Notes: a model not told the origin generated them from the sequence alone. Shown: positions 43,845 through 53,510, counted from the first letter of the stretch. The stretch is 64,000 nt of DNA from Olsenella sp. An293 (GCF_002159495.1 NZ_NFIT01000003.1:147243-211242), one strand, 5' to 3'. Made by a program: numbers and translations.

Positions 43845-44620
43845 GGCTCGCCGCGTCGAACATCGCCTGGGAGGCCGCCGAGGACGAGCGGATGTACGAG
43901 CTCCTCGCAAAGCTGGGCTTCTCGGGGCTCGAGATCGCCCCGAGCCGTCTTTTCGGGCCCACGCCCTACGAGCGCATCGACGAGGCCGCCGCGTGGGCCG
44001 AGGGCCTGCGCGCGCGCCACGGCCTCGCTGTCGCCTCGATGCAGTCCATCTGGTTCGGGCGCACCGAGGAGGTCTTCGGCGCCCCCGAGGGGCGCGAGGC
44101 GCTGCTCTCCTACACGCGCGAGGCGATCCTTTTCGCCGAGGCGGTCGGCTGCGGCAACCTCGTCTTCGGCTGCCCGCGCAACCGGCGCCTCGACGGCCGC
44201 GACGCCTCGGTCGCGCGCGGCTTCTTCCTCGAGCTCGGCGAGTTTGCCGCCGAGCACGGCACCGTGGTCGCGCTCGAGGCCAACCCGCCGATCTACAACA
44301 CGGACTACCTCAACGCCACGCCCGAGGCGTGCGCGCTCGCGCGCGAGGTCGGGTGCCCGGGGCTTCGGGTCAACCTCGACCTCGGCACCATGGTGGAGAA
44401 CGGCGAGGGCGTCTCCGACGTCGACCTCTCGCTCGTCAACCACGTCCACGTGAGCGAGCCTCACCTCGCCCCCGTCGTGGCGCGCGAGCTGCACCATGAG
44501 GTCGCCGCGGCGCTCGTCGCCGCGGGCTACGAGGGATTCGTCTCGCTCGAGATGGGCAAGGGCGCCGGCGCCGAGGCGCTGCGCGCGAGCCTCGAGCGCG
44601 TGAGGGAGGTCTTCGCATGA
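43841..44620 (+). CDS. TIM-barrel sugar-phosphate isomerase/epimerase-like protein
   Basis: A 259-residue xylose-isomerase-like TIM barrel. Metal-binding acidic residues are visible in VVALEANPP, VNLDLGTM and FVSLEMGKG, and His in VNHVHVSEPH. This AP-endonuclease-2 superfamily catalyses isomerisation or epimerisation of sugars and inositols. In the middle of a chain of four-base ATGA overlaps with the SDR and a GT2 gene, it probably supplies or edits the sugar they use. The specific reaction is not determinable. Confidence 0.85.
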   Translation: MRLAASNIAWEAAEDERMYELLAKLGFSGLEIAPSRLFGPTPYERIDEAAAWAEGLRARHGLAVASMQSIWFGRTEEVFGAPEGREALLSYTREAILFAEAVGCGNLVFGCPRNRRLDGRDASVARGFFLELGEFAAEHGTVVALEANPPIYNTDYLNATPEACALAREVGCPGLRVNLDLGTMVENGEGVSDVDLSLVNHVHVSEPHLAPVVARELHHEVAAALVAAGYEGFVSLEMGKGAGAEALRASLERVREVFA

Positions 44621-45450
44621 GCGCCCCGTTCGAGCGCGTCACCTACGAGCGCAGGCCCGGCGTCCCCCGCTTTGACGCGACGGAGTACGCGCCGCGCCGC
44701 TGCCGCTACTGCCTGCTCATCCCCATCATCAACGAGGGCGAGCGCATCGCCCGCGAGCTCGCCCGCGCCAAGGCGGCCGGGGTGTGCGACGCCGTCGACG
44801 TCATCATCTGCGACGGCGGCTCCACCGACGGCAGCACCGCCGACGAGGCGCTCGTCGAGGCCGGAGTCAACACGCTGCTCGTGAAGCGCGGCCCCGGCAA
44901 GCAGGGCGCGCAGCTGCGCATGGGCATCTGGTTCGCGCTCGAGCGCGGCTACGACGGCGTCGTCACCATCGACGGCAACGACAAGGACGGTATCGAGGCG
45001 GTCCCGAGCTTCGTCGAGCGGCTCGAGGAGGGCTATGACTTCGTCCAGGGCTCGCGCTTCGTGCCGGGCGGGGTCTCCGAGAACCTCCCGCTCTCGCGCA
45101 ACCTGGCCGTCCGCCTCATCCACGCGCCGGTCATCTCGCTCACGGCGGGCCAGCGCTTCACCGACACCACCAACGCCTTCCGCGCCTACTCGAGGCGCTA
45201 CCTCACCGACGAGCGGGTCCAGCCCCTCCGCGAGGTCTTCGAGGGTTACGAGCTGCTCGCCTACCTCTCCACGCGCGCCACGCAGCTCGGCATGCGCGCC
45301 TGTGAGATCCCGGTGAGCCGCGTCTACCCCAAGCAGGGCAAGACGCCCACCAAGATCAGCCCCGTCAAGGGCAACCTCGGCCTGCTCCGCGTCCTTCTCG
45401 CCAACGCGCGGGGGGCCTACCTGCCCTCGGGCGCCCGCGGCTCGCGCTAG
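44617..45450 (+). CDS. GT2 family glycosyltransferase, DPM1-like
   Basis: A 277-residue enzyme. YCLLIPIINEGERIARELAR, VIICDGGSTDGS and TIDGNDKDG (metal site) define the fold, then VQGSRFVPGG and FTDTTNAFRAYSR as in polyprenyl-phosphate glycosyltransferases. The order and the soluble nature suggest it makes a polyprenyl-linked sugar for the membrane enzyme encoded right after it, whose first codon follows within 10 bp. ATGA overlap with the upstream gene. Confidence 0.9.
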   Translation: MSAPFERVTYERRPGVPRFDATEYAPRRCRYCLLIPIINEGERIARELARAKAAGVCDAVDVIICDGGSTDGSTADEALVEAGVNTLLVKRGPGKQGAQLRMGIWFALERGYDGVVTIDGNDKDGIEAVPSFVERLEEGYDFVQGSRFVPGGVSENLPLSRNLAVRLIHAPVISLTAGQRFTDTTNAFRAYSRRYLTDERVQPLREVFEGYELLAYLSTRATQLGMRACEIPVSRVYPKQGKTPTKISPVKGNLGLLRVLLANARGAYLPSGARGSR

Positions 45451-45459
45451 GTGGGGGAC

Positions 45460-48435
45460 ATGCGCCACGCCAGACATGACGCCTCTGCGGCGGGCGGGTC
45501 CCCCGTCCCGGCGGGCCCGCTCTTTGCCCTGAGGTCCTCGGGGGCGCTCGCGCGCCTCTGGGCGCTCTGCACGGGGCTCGTCGCGGCGTGCGTCGCCTTC
45601 TCGGGCGCGATGCCGCTGCTGGAGCCCTCCCAGGCGAGCTCCCTGGACGGCGGGGTCCTCGGGCAGACCGTCGCCTCGGGCATCGACGTGGGCGCGGACA
45701 TCGCGCGCTACTACGCCTACTTCCTCGTGTTTCTCGTCGCCGGCGTGGCGTCTTTCGCGGGGGCCTCGCTGCTCGAGGCCCGCCTGGGCGGGGCGAGCGA
45801 GAAGGACGACCGCCTGCTCGGCGCCGCCCGCGAGTACGGGTGGGTCGCCGCCTTCCTCGCGCTGCTCTCGCCGCTCGTGGGCTGGCCGGTCTGGCCGGCG
45901 CTTCTGTGCTACGCGCTCTGCACCCTCCACTACGCGCTCGGCCTCGCCAACCGGCGGGGGCTGGGAGTCCTTCCCCAGACCGTGCGCGCGGCGCTCTTGG
46001 CGCTCTTCCCGTACGCGGCCTTTGGGCTCGTGTCGCTCTCCCTCTCCGGGGGCTCGCCCTCCGCTGCCGCCGCGCTCGCGCTCGGGCTCGCCTGCGTCGC
46101 GCTGCTCGCCTCGGCGCTGGCCTACGTCCTCGCGTATCGGCGCTCCCAGGGCCGCTTCGCCGCGAGCCTCGCGCGCGCCTCGCTCGCCCCGCTCGCCGTC
46201 TGCGCGGCGACGCCGGTCCTTCTCGAGCTCAAGAACGTGCTCGTCGTCCGCGGCCTCGTCTCCGAGCCGCGCCCCTACGCCCTCCACGCCGCCCTCATGG
46301 CGCTCGCGACGGCGGCCTTCGTCGCGCTGCTTCTGTGGGGCGCGCGCGAGGGGCGCGAGGTCCCGGAGGGCAGGCGGGCGTCGATCGAGCGCGCGGCGAT
46401 CGTGCTGCTCGTGGTCGCCGTGCTGCTGAGCGCCGCGCAGCCGCCCGTCTCCGTGGAGTACGGGACCGACTACTTCGAGAGCGCCAACCACGGTCTGGCC
46501 CTCGACGGGCTCTTCCGCCGCGGCGAGCTGCCCGTGGTGGAGAGCTTCGACGCCCACATGCTGCTGCGCCAGCTCACGGGCATCCTCTACTACCTGCTCA
46601 ACCCCTACGAGCCCTGGGCCAACGCGATCTACAACTCCCTGCGCTCGTTGCCCGTCTTCATCGTCTTGTACCGCGTCCTCGCGCACTTCCTCTCCGAGCG
46701 CTCCGCGGCCCTCTGGGTCCTCCTCTCGCCAGTGTGCTACCTGCTGCTGTGCGCGGGGCCGCCGGCGGACTCGCTCTCCTTCGCGTTCCTCTCGCTCTGG
46801 GCGCTCTGGCGCGCGCTGCGCCGGCCCGGGGCCCGCTCCTACGCGCTCTTCTGCGTCTGCGTGGTGCTCACCTGCCTCATCGGCCTCGACGCGGGCGTCG
46901 CTGCCATCGTCGCCGGCGCCGTCACCTTCCTCGTGTGCCTCCTGCGCGACCGCGGCCGGGTGAGGATCGCCCCGCTCGCCGCCGTCGCCGCCGCGACGAT
47001 CGCCGCGTGCCTGCTGCTCTGGGCGGCGCTGTGCCTCGCCCGCGGCGTCGACCCCGTCTCGAGGCTCCGCGAGTTCGTCCTGCTCGCCGCGTCCAACGCC
47101 AACTGGGCGGTGTACCCGGTCGGCGACCTCGACGCCTTCGTGACGCCGCTCGTCTACTTCGTCGCCCCGCTCGGCGGCGCGGCCCTGCTCGCGTGGCTTT
47201 CCCTTGTCGCCCCCGTGGACCTCGGGGCGGGGGAGGGCCGCGAGCGCCGGGTCGCCCTCGCCTGGGTCTGCGCGGTCTTCCTCTGCGCCTTCTTCCTCGC
47301 CAACCTGAGCCGCGGCGTCGTCCGGCACAACCTCACCGAGGGCAGCGCCGGCGCGCTGCTCTCGACGCTTCCTGCCGCGGTGCTCTGCGCCGTCGTCTAC
47401 GTCAGCCTGCGCCGCGGGGAGGGGGTCGCGGGCACCTTCGGGAGGTTCGTCCTGGCGGGCGCCTGCACGACGGCGCTCTTCGGCGTGGCCGCGACGGACG
47501 GCGTGGGCTTTGTCGGGGGCTTCGAGTCCCAGCTCGTCCAGGCCGTCGCGCAGTGGGGGTCGGCGGAGCAGTACAAGCAGGCTCCCGAGGGCGGCACGCG
47601 CGTGACGGGAGGCTCCACGGCCGACGAGACGCTCGCGGCGATCCTCGACGCCACGACGGGCGACGACGAGACCTACCTCACGCTCTCGAGCACCGACTAC
47701 CTCTACGCCATCGTGGGCCGCAAGAACCCGATCTACGCCAACCAGTCCCCGATGATCCTGAGCGGGACCGAGTCCCAGGAGCTCGCGCTCGACGAGGTGG
47801 CGGCGGCGCGGGTGACCTACGTCCTCATGCCGCGCGACGCCTGGACCATCGCCGACGACCTCGACGTCTGCCTCAAGTACTACCTGCTCTTCGAGTACGT
47901 GTACGAGAACTACGAGCCCTTCGTCCGCATCGACGGGGCCGACTACGACCTGTGGTGCCTCTCCGACGAGAGAGACGAGCTCGCCGCCGCGCTCGAGCGG
48001 GGCGGGCCCGAGGGCGGCTGGTCGTTCGTCGAGGGCTACGAGCCGGGCTTTCTCGGGCAGCTCGGCCTCATCCCGCTTCTGTGGGGCGAGGACGCCGAGG
48101 CCTCTGCGGACGCCGGCGCGCCGCTCGCCGCCTCGGACGGCGCCCGCACGGTCGCCGTGGGCGAGAACGTGGCCGTGGCGCTCTCGGGGGAGGCCGGCGG
48201 GGAGCCCGCCTACCTCGAGCTCGTCGTTGACGCGCCGCAGGACGGCGAGATGACCGTCGAGCTCGGCGAGACGGGCCGGGTGCTGAGGCTCGCGCTTCGC
48301 GCGGGGGAGCACCGCTACCTCGTCCGCGTCTCGGCCTACTACGAGTGGTGGGAGGGTGCCGTCGGCTCCATCGGGCTCACGAGCTCCCTTGACGTGGAGC
48401 TCCGCTCGCTCTCGGTGCTCGGCGCCTCAACCTAG
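45460..48435 (+). CDS. Large multi-membrane glycan protein B (GT-C-like), paralogue of 35.7 kb gene
   Basis: A 991-residue protein with the same plan as the 35673-38618 product: many hydrophobic segments to about residue 680 and a soluble C-terminal third. Shared motifs include VEYGTDYFESANHG, LTGILYYLLNPYEPW, ANLSRGVVRHNL and VRVSAYYEWWE. At DNA level 46571-46613 is identical to 36751-36793. The start at 45460 is chosen because the paralogue also begins MRH and AGGTGGGGG precedes it; a GTG at 45451 is an alternative. It closes the ATGA-linked operon. Function probably as for its paralogue, possibly with a different sugar. Confidence 0.8.
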   Translation: MRHARHDASAAGGSPVPAGPLFALRSSGALARLWALCTGLVAACVAFSGAMPLLEPSQASSLDGGVLGQTVASGIDVGADIARYYAYFLVFLVAGVASFAGASLLEARLGGASEKDDRLLGAAREYGWVAAFLALLSPLVGWPVWPALLCYALCTLHYALGLANRRGLGVLPQTVRAALLALFPYAAFGLVSLSLSGGSPSAAAALALGLACVALLASALAYVLAYRRSQGRFAASLARASLAPLAVCAATPVLLELKNVLVVRGLVSEPRPYALHAALMALATAAFVALLLWGAREGREVPEGRRASIERAAIVLLVVAVLLSAAQPPVSVEYGTDYFESANHGLALDGLFRRGELPVVESFDAHMLLRQLTGILYYLLNPYEPWANAIYNSLRSLPVFIVLYRVLAHFLSERSAALWVLLSPVCYLLLCAGPPADSLSFAFLSLWALWRALRRPGARSYALFCVCVVLTCLIGLDAGVAAIVAGAVTFLVCLLRDRGRVRIAPLAAVAAATIAACLLLWAALCLARGVDPVSRLREFVLLAASNANWAVYPVGDLDAFVTPLVYFVAPLGGAALLAWLSLVAPVDLGAGEGRERRVALAWVCAVFLCAFFLANLSRGVVRHNLTEGSAGALLSTLPAAVLCAVVYVSLRRGEGVAGTFGRFVLAGACTTALFGVAATDGVGFVGGFESQLVQAVAQWGSAEQYKQAPEGGTRVTGGSTADETLAAILDATTGDDETYLTLSSTDYLYAIVGRKNPIYANQSPMILSGTESQELALDEVAAARVTYVLMPRDAWTIADDLDVCLKYYLLFEYVYENYEPFVRIDGADYDLWCLSDERDELAAALERGGPEGGWSFVEGYEPGFLGQLGLIPLLWGEDAEASADAGAPLAASDGARTVAVGENVAVALSGEAGGEPAYLELVVDAPQDGEMTVELGETGRVLRLALRAGEHRYLVRVSAYYEWWEGAVGSIGLTSSLDVELRSLSVLGAST

Positions 48436-48535
48436 CGCGCCGCGGGCCGACAAGAGCCACCCCCCGGGTCCTTCTCGCCCGCGGTGTGAGAGAATAGCGA
48501 CGTTGGCGCGCAAGCGCGAAGGTTTGGAGGAAGCC

Positions 48536-51205
48536 ATGAGTCTACGATTCCGCGCCCTGCCCCTGGGCGCCGCGGCGCTCGCCCTGACGGGGGCGCTGCT
48601 CGTTCCGTCCGCCCCCGCGCTCGCGACGGGCGACGTCGCCCCCGTCGTCGCCGTCGAGGCGTCCGCGAGGACGGGTGAGCAGGGCTGGGTGGCCGAGGGC
48701 GGCTCCTGGGCCTACTACGAGGGTGGCGTCCGCCGCAGCGGCTGGGTGGTGAGCGACGCCTATCCCGAGGCGTCCGGCTCGGGCCTGCAGCGCTACTGGC
48801 TCGGCGCCGACGGCCTGCTCGTCCGCGACGCCCTCGTCGAGGTCGGGGACGGCACCTGGGCCTACGCGCGTCCCGAGGGCTACGTCGTCCGCGGCTCCTA
48901 CGCCCGCGACGGCGTCGTCTACCTGGCGGACAACGACGGCAGGCTCCTCTCCCCGGGCTGGCAGGTGACCGACGTCGTCACCGGCTCGCTCGAGCGCTAC
49001 TACGTCGACCCCGAGACCCACGCCGCGCGTACGGGCTTCTTCGCCGTTGACGGGCGGCAGTACTTTGCCTCCGCTCAGACGGGCCTCGTGGTGCGCAACG
49101 TCGGCTCCGCCGCCGCGCCGCTCGTGGACAACGACGGCGTCATCCACGCCTCGGGCTGGGTCGTCACCGACGCCTTCGGCGGCGCGCTCGACCGCTACTG
49201 GTTTGGCGCGGACGGCCTCATCGCCGAGGGCCTCGTCGAGGTCGGGGACGGCACCTGGGCCTATGCGCGCCCGGACGGCCCCGTCGTGCGCGGCAAGTGG
49301 GCTGACCCCGCCACGGGCGCCGTCTACCTCGCCAACAACGACGGCGCGCTCGAGGCCCCGGGCTGGCTCGTCACCGCGAGCTACGACGGCGCGGCCCAGC
49401 GCTACTACGTCGACGAGACGACGCACGCCTGCCGCACCGGCCTGTTCACCTACGGCAACCGCTACTATGGCATCCCCGGCGCGGGCTACGTGCTGCGCGG
49501 GACCATGGAGGTCGACGGCCAGACCCTGGTCGCCGACAACGACGGCGCGCTCGTGCCGACCTTCGAGACCACCGTCGCCACGGCCGAGGGCTCCTCGGCG
49601 CGCGTCGCCTCGACCTACGTCGACCTGACGCCGCACCTGTTCCTGCCGGCGCACGCCGACCTCTCGTCGCTCACCCTGTCCTTCCCGTCCTACCTCGGGA
49701 AGACCATGCTCGTCTCCCTCGACGGCGGGGCGACCTACGTCGAGGTCTCGAGCGGCTCCGCCGTGGACCTCTCCGCCCTGCCCGCGGGTGAGGACGGCTC
49801 GGTCTCGGTTCTGTTCCGCTATGCCGACAGCACGGTCCCGCACGTCCTCACGGTGATGGTCTCCGACAGCGTGCGCGCGCTCTACCTCGTGAGCGACGAC
49901 CCCGTCAACGAGGGGCGTCCCTTCGTCGACGGCAGCCCCGACCACTCCGCCAAGGCCAAGGGCTCCGCGCTTCTCGTCAACCCCGACGGCACCGTCGTCT
50001 ACGACGGCGAGCTCTCGCAGATCAAGGGCCGCGGCAACTCCACCTGGGGCCTCTCCAAAAAGAAGCCCTACCAGATCAAGCTCGAGGAGAAGTGCGACCT
50101 GCTCCAGACCGGCAACGACGACAACCGCAACAAGACCTGGGTCCTGCTCGCCAACGCGACGGACTCCTCGCGCCTGCGCAACACCGTCGCCTACGACCTC
50201 GCCCTGGCACTCGGCCTGTCGACCGCCCCGGAGTGCGCGGCCGTCGACCTCTACTACGACGGCGAGTACCGCGGCAGCTACCTGCTCTCCGAGAAGGCCG
50301 AGATCAACGACGGCCGCGTCGACATTCACAAGCTCGAGGACGACAACGAGGAGGCCAACCCCGGCGTCGAGCTCGACGAGCTCCCGCTCGCCCAGGGCAC
50401 CAACCGCTACGGCCAGACGTTCCAGTACGCGCAGGGCATGGCCGACCCGGCCGACATCTCCGGCGGCTACCTGCTGGAGCTCGACATCTCCTACTATCGC
50501 GGCGAGCGCTGCTGGTTCACCACCACCGCGGGCGCCTTCGTGGTGAAGGAGCCCGAGAACCTCTCCTACGCCCAGATGCTCTACATCTCCGAGCGCATGC
50601 AGGAGGCGATCAACGCCTCCGACCCCGAGCTCGCGGCGCCCGGCACCCGCGCCTCCGACTACATCGACGTCGACTCGTTCGCCCAGACCTACATGGTCAA
50701 CCAGTTCTCCAAGAACATCGACTGGCACGCGTCCTCGGCCTACTACTACCTGCCCGCGCAGGGCGACGCCGAGAAGCGCGGCCTGAGAGACGTCATCTAC
50801 GCAGGCCCGGTGTGGGACTTCGACACCGCCTTCGGCATCCGCTCCGAGACCGCCGACGCCGCCGAGTGGCGTGACACCGCGGGGCTTCTGTTCGAGGACG
50901 ACCACCGCGTCTGGTTCGTGAAGTGTCCCGAGGTCGAGCAGGCCGTGGCGCGGATCGCCGCGGAGCGCGGCAACGCGCTCGCGGCGGCGCTGGGATCTGC
51001 CGACGGGACGTCCGCGGGCATCCGCTCGGTCGCCCAGATGGCCGCTGAGCTCGAAGCGTCCGAGGCCATGGACGAGGTCCTCTGGGGCTACGAGGTCTTC
51101 GAGAACTGCATCGAGCCGTACCAGACCTACGAGGAGAACGTCCGGTACCTGAGCGACTGGGTCGCGGCGAGGGCCTCCTGGCTCGCGTCCAACGGCTGGT
51201 CATAG
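48536..51205 (+). CDS. Secreted CotH-kinase-like protein with wall-binding repeats
   Basis: An 889-residue secreted protein. Signal peptide about 1-31 (ALPLGAAALALTGALLVPSA core). Residues about 45-350 hold aromatic wall-binding repeats like those of the L,D-transpeptidase proteins (GYVVRGSY, GWVVTDAFGGALDRYW). From about residue 430 there is a CotH-type kinase fold: IKGRGNSTWGLSKKKPYQIK at 496-515 (nucleotide loop and Lys) and VWDFDTAFG with metal-binding Asp761 and Asp763. CotH proteins are atypical protein kinases known from spore coats and in secreted bacterial proteins. GGAGGAAGCC precedes the ATG. A substrate on the wall is inferred. Confidence 0.88.
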   Translation: MSLRFRALPLGAAALALTGALLVPSAPALATGDVAPVVAVEASARTGEQGWVAEGGSWAYYEGGVRRSGWVVSDAYPEASGSGLQRYWLGADGLLVRDALVEVGDGTWAYARPEGYVVRGSYARDGVVYLADNDGRLLSPGWQVTDVVTGSLERYYVDPETHAARTGFFAVDGRQYFASAQTGLVVRNVGSAAAPLVDNDGVIHASGWVVTDAFGGALDRYWFGADGLIAEGLVEVGDGTWAYARPDGPVVRGKWADPATGAVYLANNDGALEAPGWLVTASYDGAAQRYYVDETTHACRTGLFTYGNRYYGIPGAGYVLRGTMEVDGQTLVADNDGALVPTFETTVATAEGSSARVASTYVDLTPHLFLPAHADLSSLTLSFPSYLGKTMLVSLDGGATYVEVSSGSAVDLSALPAGEDGSVSVLFRYADSTVPHVLTVMVSDSVRALYLVSDDPVNEGRPFVDGSPDHSAKAKGSALLVNPDGTVVYDGELSQIKGRGNSTWGLSKKKPYQIKLEEKCDLLQTGNDDNRNKTWVLLANATDSSRLRNTVAYDLALALGLSTAPECAAVDLYYDGEYRGSYLLSEKAEINDGRVDIHKLEDDNEEANPGVELDELPLAQGTNRYGQTFQYAQGMADPADISGGYLLELDISYYRGERCWFTTTAGAFVVKEPENLSYAQMLYISERMQEAINASDPELAAPGTRASDYIDVDSFAQTYMVNQFSKNIDWHASSAYYYLPAQGDAEKRGLRDVIYAGPVWDFDTAFGIRSETADAAEWRDTAGLLFEDDHRVWFVKCPEVEQAVARIAAERGNALAAALGSADGTSAGIRSVAQMAAELEASEAMDEVLWGYEVFENCIEPYQTYEENVRYLSDWVAARASWLASNGWS

Positions 51206-51212
51206 GAATCAG

Positions 51213-51247
51213 GCGGCCGCGGCCCACGAGGTCGCGGCCGCGGTCTT
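51213..51247 (+). terminator. Hairpin after the CotH-like gene
   Basis: GCGGCCGCG (51213-51221) pairs with CGCGGCCGC (51233-51241) over an 11-nt loop, followed by GGTCTTTGG. It is 8 bp after the stop and just before the ribosome site of the next gene, so termination may be partial. Confidence 0.6.
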
Positions 51248-51260
51248 TGGGGAGGCTGCC

Positions 51261-52856
51261 ATGGGTGGGGCGCATTTCGCGCAGTCCGGCTCCGAGGGCG
51301 CGCGTCCGTCTTCGGGCTCGCGGTGGTCGGTGCTGCTCGCGTGCGTCGTCGTGGTGCTCGTCGTGGCGCTCAACGCCGCGCTGAGGTACCCGACCGAGGA
51401 GGTCAGGTACCTCAACGAGGACGCCACGTGGCACACCCTGCTCACGGTCCAGGCCTATGAGGAGACCCCTGCCTCCCAGCACCTGTTCCTGCCCATCGAC
51501 ACCCTCGGCGAGCCGGCCGACAAGTACATCCCCTGGGGCGCCGCCATCCCCGACGACGCGGGCAACTACTACTACACGTCCTTCTCGCCCGCGGGGTTCT
51601 TCGTGGCGTGGGCCTTCATCAAGGCGTTTGGCCTGCCCGTGGCCGAGTCGAGCATCTACCTTTTGGGCACGGTCACGCTCGCGGTCTCCGCGTGCGTGCT
51701 GGCGGCCCTTCTGGCAGCGGTCTATGAGGGGCGGCGGCACCGGGCGGCGCTGGTCCTTGCCGGCGCGCTCGCCTACGTCTGTCTGCCCGAGGTGCTCCAC
51801 GGCATGGGCCCGGTCTTCTGGCACCAGTCCGTCATGCAGGTGACGCTGCCCTTGCAGGTACTGGCGTGGTGGCACGCCGAGCGCGGCTCGAGGGGATGGC
51901 GCGTCGCGTTCTGGGCGCTCGCGCTCGCCAACCCCTACATCGAGTGGACGGGATACGTCGCCAACGTGGGCTTCGCGCTCGCGGGGCTGATCTGGCGCCA
52001 CGACGGCTGGCGCGCGGGCCTTGCGCGCGCGGCGGGGCTCGCCCTCGTCACCGCGGCCTCGTTTGCGCTTTTCTGCGGCCACTACCTGCTGCGCGTCTCG
52101 GCAACGGCCTTTTTCGACGCGCTTCTCGCCCGATTCGTGAGTCGAGGCCCCACCTCGACCTCCACCTCCTACGCGACCCTGCTCGCCCGGTACGGGACCT
52201 CGTTTGCGCTCCTGTGGGCGCTGCTTGCGGGCGCCCTGGTCTGGGCGGTCGTCGCGAGGCGGGGACGCCCGCGCCTCGCTCCCGGCGTGCCCGCGCTGCT
52301 CTTTGTGCTGGCCTTCCCCGTGCTCGAGAACCTCGTCATGAAGCAGCACGCCGTCAACTACGGCTACGACCGCATCAAGCTCGCCCTGCCGGTCCTGCTG
52401 CTCACGTGCGAGCTCGCGCGCAACGCGCTCGAGGCCCGCCCGCGGCGCCGCGAGGGGGTGCCGGCGGCCGCGGGGTTCGTGGCGGTCGTCGCTGTGGCCT
52501 CCGCGCTCAACGTCTGCTCCTACGTCATGGGCGGGACCTACGTCTGGCCCGAGGCCTATCGGGCGGACAACGAGAAGATCGCGAGCGCGGTCACCGCCGA
52601 CTACCCGGACGCCCTCTACGCCTGCGACAGCTTCGTCAGGGGGTACCTCAACCTGCTCTTTGGGCGCGGCATCTACGAGTACCAGAGCCCCGAGTCGTCC
52701 CGTGCCCTCGCCGACCAGCGAGGCTATGACACCGTGGTGCTGATCGAGTCGCCGGACTCCCCGTACGTGCGCGACGTGAGGGTCTTTTCGCCCGAGCATC
52801 CGGACGGCGTGACCTACGCGCTGGACGACGCCGGCAATCTGGTCGTGACCGAGTAG
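51261..52856 (+). CDS. Polytopic membrane protein of glycan locus (GT-C-like)
   Basis: A 531-residue protein with about 10 hydrophobic segments. An N-terminal helix (VLLACVVVVLVVALNAALRY) is followed by an outer loop with EDATWHTLLTVQAY, a typical position for the acidic residue of GT-C enzymes, and AIPDDAGNYYYTSFSPAGFFVAW, reminiscent of dolichyl/undecaprenyl-phosphate glycosyltransferases. A small soluble C-terminal domain follows. Ribosome site GGGGAGGCTGCC. It lies between a CotH-like gene and rfbC and may belong to the polymer system; the precise role is unknown. Confidence 0.72.
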   Translation: MGGAHFAQSGSEGARPSSGSRWSVLLACVVVVLVVALNAALRYPTEEVRYLNEDATWHTLLTVQAYEETPASQHLFLPIDTLGEPADKYIPWGAAIPDDAGNYYYTSFSPAGFFVAWAFIKAFGLPVAESSIYLLGTVTLAVSACVLAALLAAVYEGRRHRAALVLAGALAYVCLPEVLHGMGPVFWHQSVMQVTLPLQVLAWWHAERGSRGWRVAFWALALANPYIEWTGYVANVGFALAGLIWRHDGWRAGLARAAGLALVTAASFALFCGHYLLRVSATAFFDALLARFVSRGPTSTSTSYATLLARYGTSFALLWALLAGALVWAVVARRGRPRLAPGVPALLFVLAFPVLENLVMKQHAVNYGYDRIKLALPVLLLTCELARNALEARPRRREGVPAAAGFVAVVAVASALNVCSYVMGGTYVWPEAYRADNEKIASAVTADYPDALYACDSFVRGYLNLLFGRGIYEYQSPESSRALADQRGYDTVVLIESPDSPYVRDVRVFSPEHPDGVTYALDDAGNLVVTE

Positions 52857-52889
52857 GGCGCCCGCGCGCCGCGGCGTGCCGGGAGAGGG

Positions 52890-52895
52890 TACAAT
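52890..52895 (+). promoter_or_regulatory. -10 box ahead of rfbC
   Basis: TACAAT, 30 bp before the rfbC start, in a GC-rich context. No clear -35 is seen. This suggests rfbC with the following GT2 gene is a separate transcript from the genes upstream. Confidence 0.45.
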
Positions 52896-52925
52896 CGTCC
52901 GTACGAACACGTCAGGAGGGCAGAC

Positions 52926-53510
52926 ATGGCCACCATCACTTCCGGCAACTTCACCTTCACGGACACCTCGATCGAGGGCGTCAAGATCGTCGACGTCAAG
53001 AGCTACGGCGACCGCCGCGGCTACTTCATGGAGACCTACAAGCGGCCCGACTTCGTGGTCGGCGGCATCGACTGCGACTTTGTCCAGGACAACCAGTCCT
53101 CGAGCACCCGCGGCGTCCTGCGGGGTCTCCACTTCCAGATCGAGCACCCCCAGTCCAAGCTCGTGCGCGTGGTGCGCGGCACCGTCTTCGACGTGGCCGT
53201 CGACCTGCGCCCGGGCAGCCCCACGTGGGGCCGTTGGGAGGGGGTCGTCCTCTCCGCCGAGAACCACCGCCAGTTCTTCATCCCGCGCGGCTTCGCCCAC
53301 GGCTTCCTCGTGCTCTCCGACGAGGCCGAGTTCTGCTACAAGTGCGACGACACCTACCACCCCGGCGACGAGGGCGGCCTCATGTGGAACGACCCCGAGA
53401 TCGGCATCGCGTGGCCGCCCCTCGAGGGCGACGACGCCTTCGATCCCGCCAAGCTCGTGCTCTCCGACAAGGACCAGGTGCACCCGCCTCTCTCCTCTCT
53501 GCGCTCGTAG
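52926..53510 (+). CDS. rfbC: dTDP-4-dehydrorhamnose 3,5-epimerase
   Basis: A 194-residue cupin enzyme, third step of dTDP-L-rhamnose synthesis. DRRGYFMETYKRPDF, the DNQSSSTRGVLRGLHFQ segment with the catalytic His, and FIPRGFAHGFLVLSDEAEF are all standard RmlC sequence. TCAGGAGGGC precedes the ATG. It is not adjacent to rfbABD (36 kb away) and is coupled to a glycosyltransferase gene whose ATG follows its stop with no gap. A complete rhamnose pathway is therefore in the window but split. Confidence 0.96.
   Translation: MATITSGNFTFTDTSIEGVKIVDVKSYGDRRGYFMETYKRPDFVVGGIDCDFVQDNQSSSTRGVLRGLHFQIEHPQSKLVRVVRGTVFDVAVDLRPGSPTWGRWEGVVLSAENHRQFFIPRGFAHGFLVLSDEAEFCYKCDDTYHPGDEGGLMWNDPEIGIAWPPLEGDDAFDPAKLVLSDKDQVHPPLSSLRS

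Noticed and set aside
44527..48312. A 1261-codon minus-strand open frame opposite two glycan genes
   Set aside because: Same composition signs of a shadow frame; the plus strand has clear GT2 and membrane-protein motifs.
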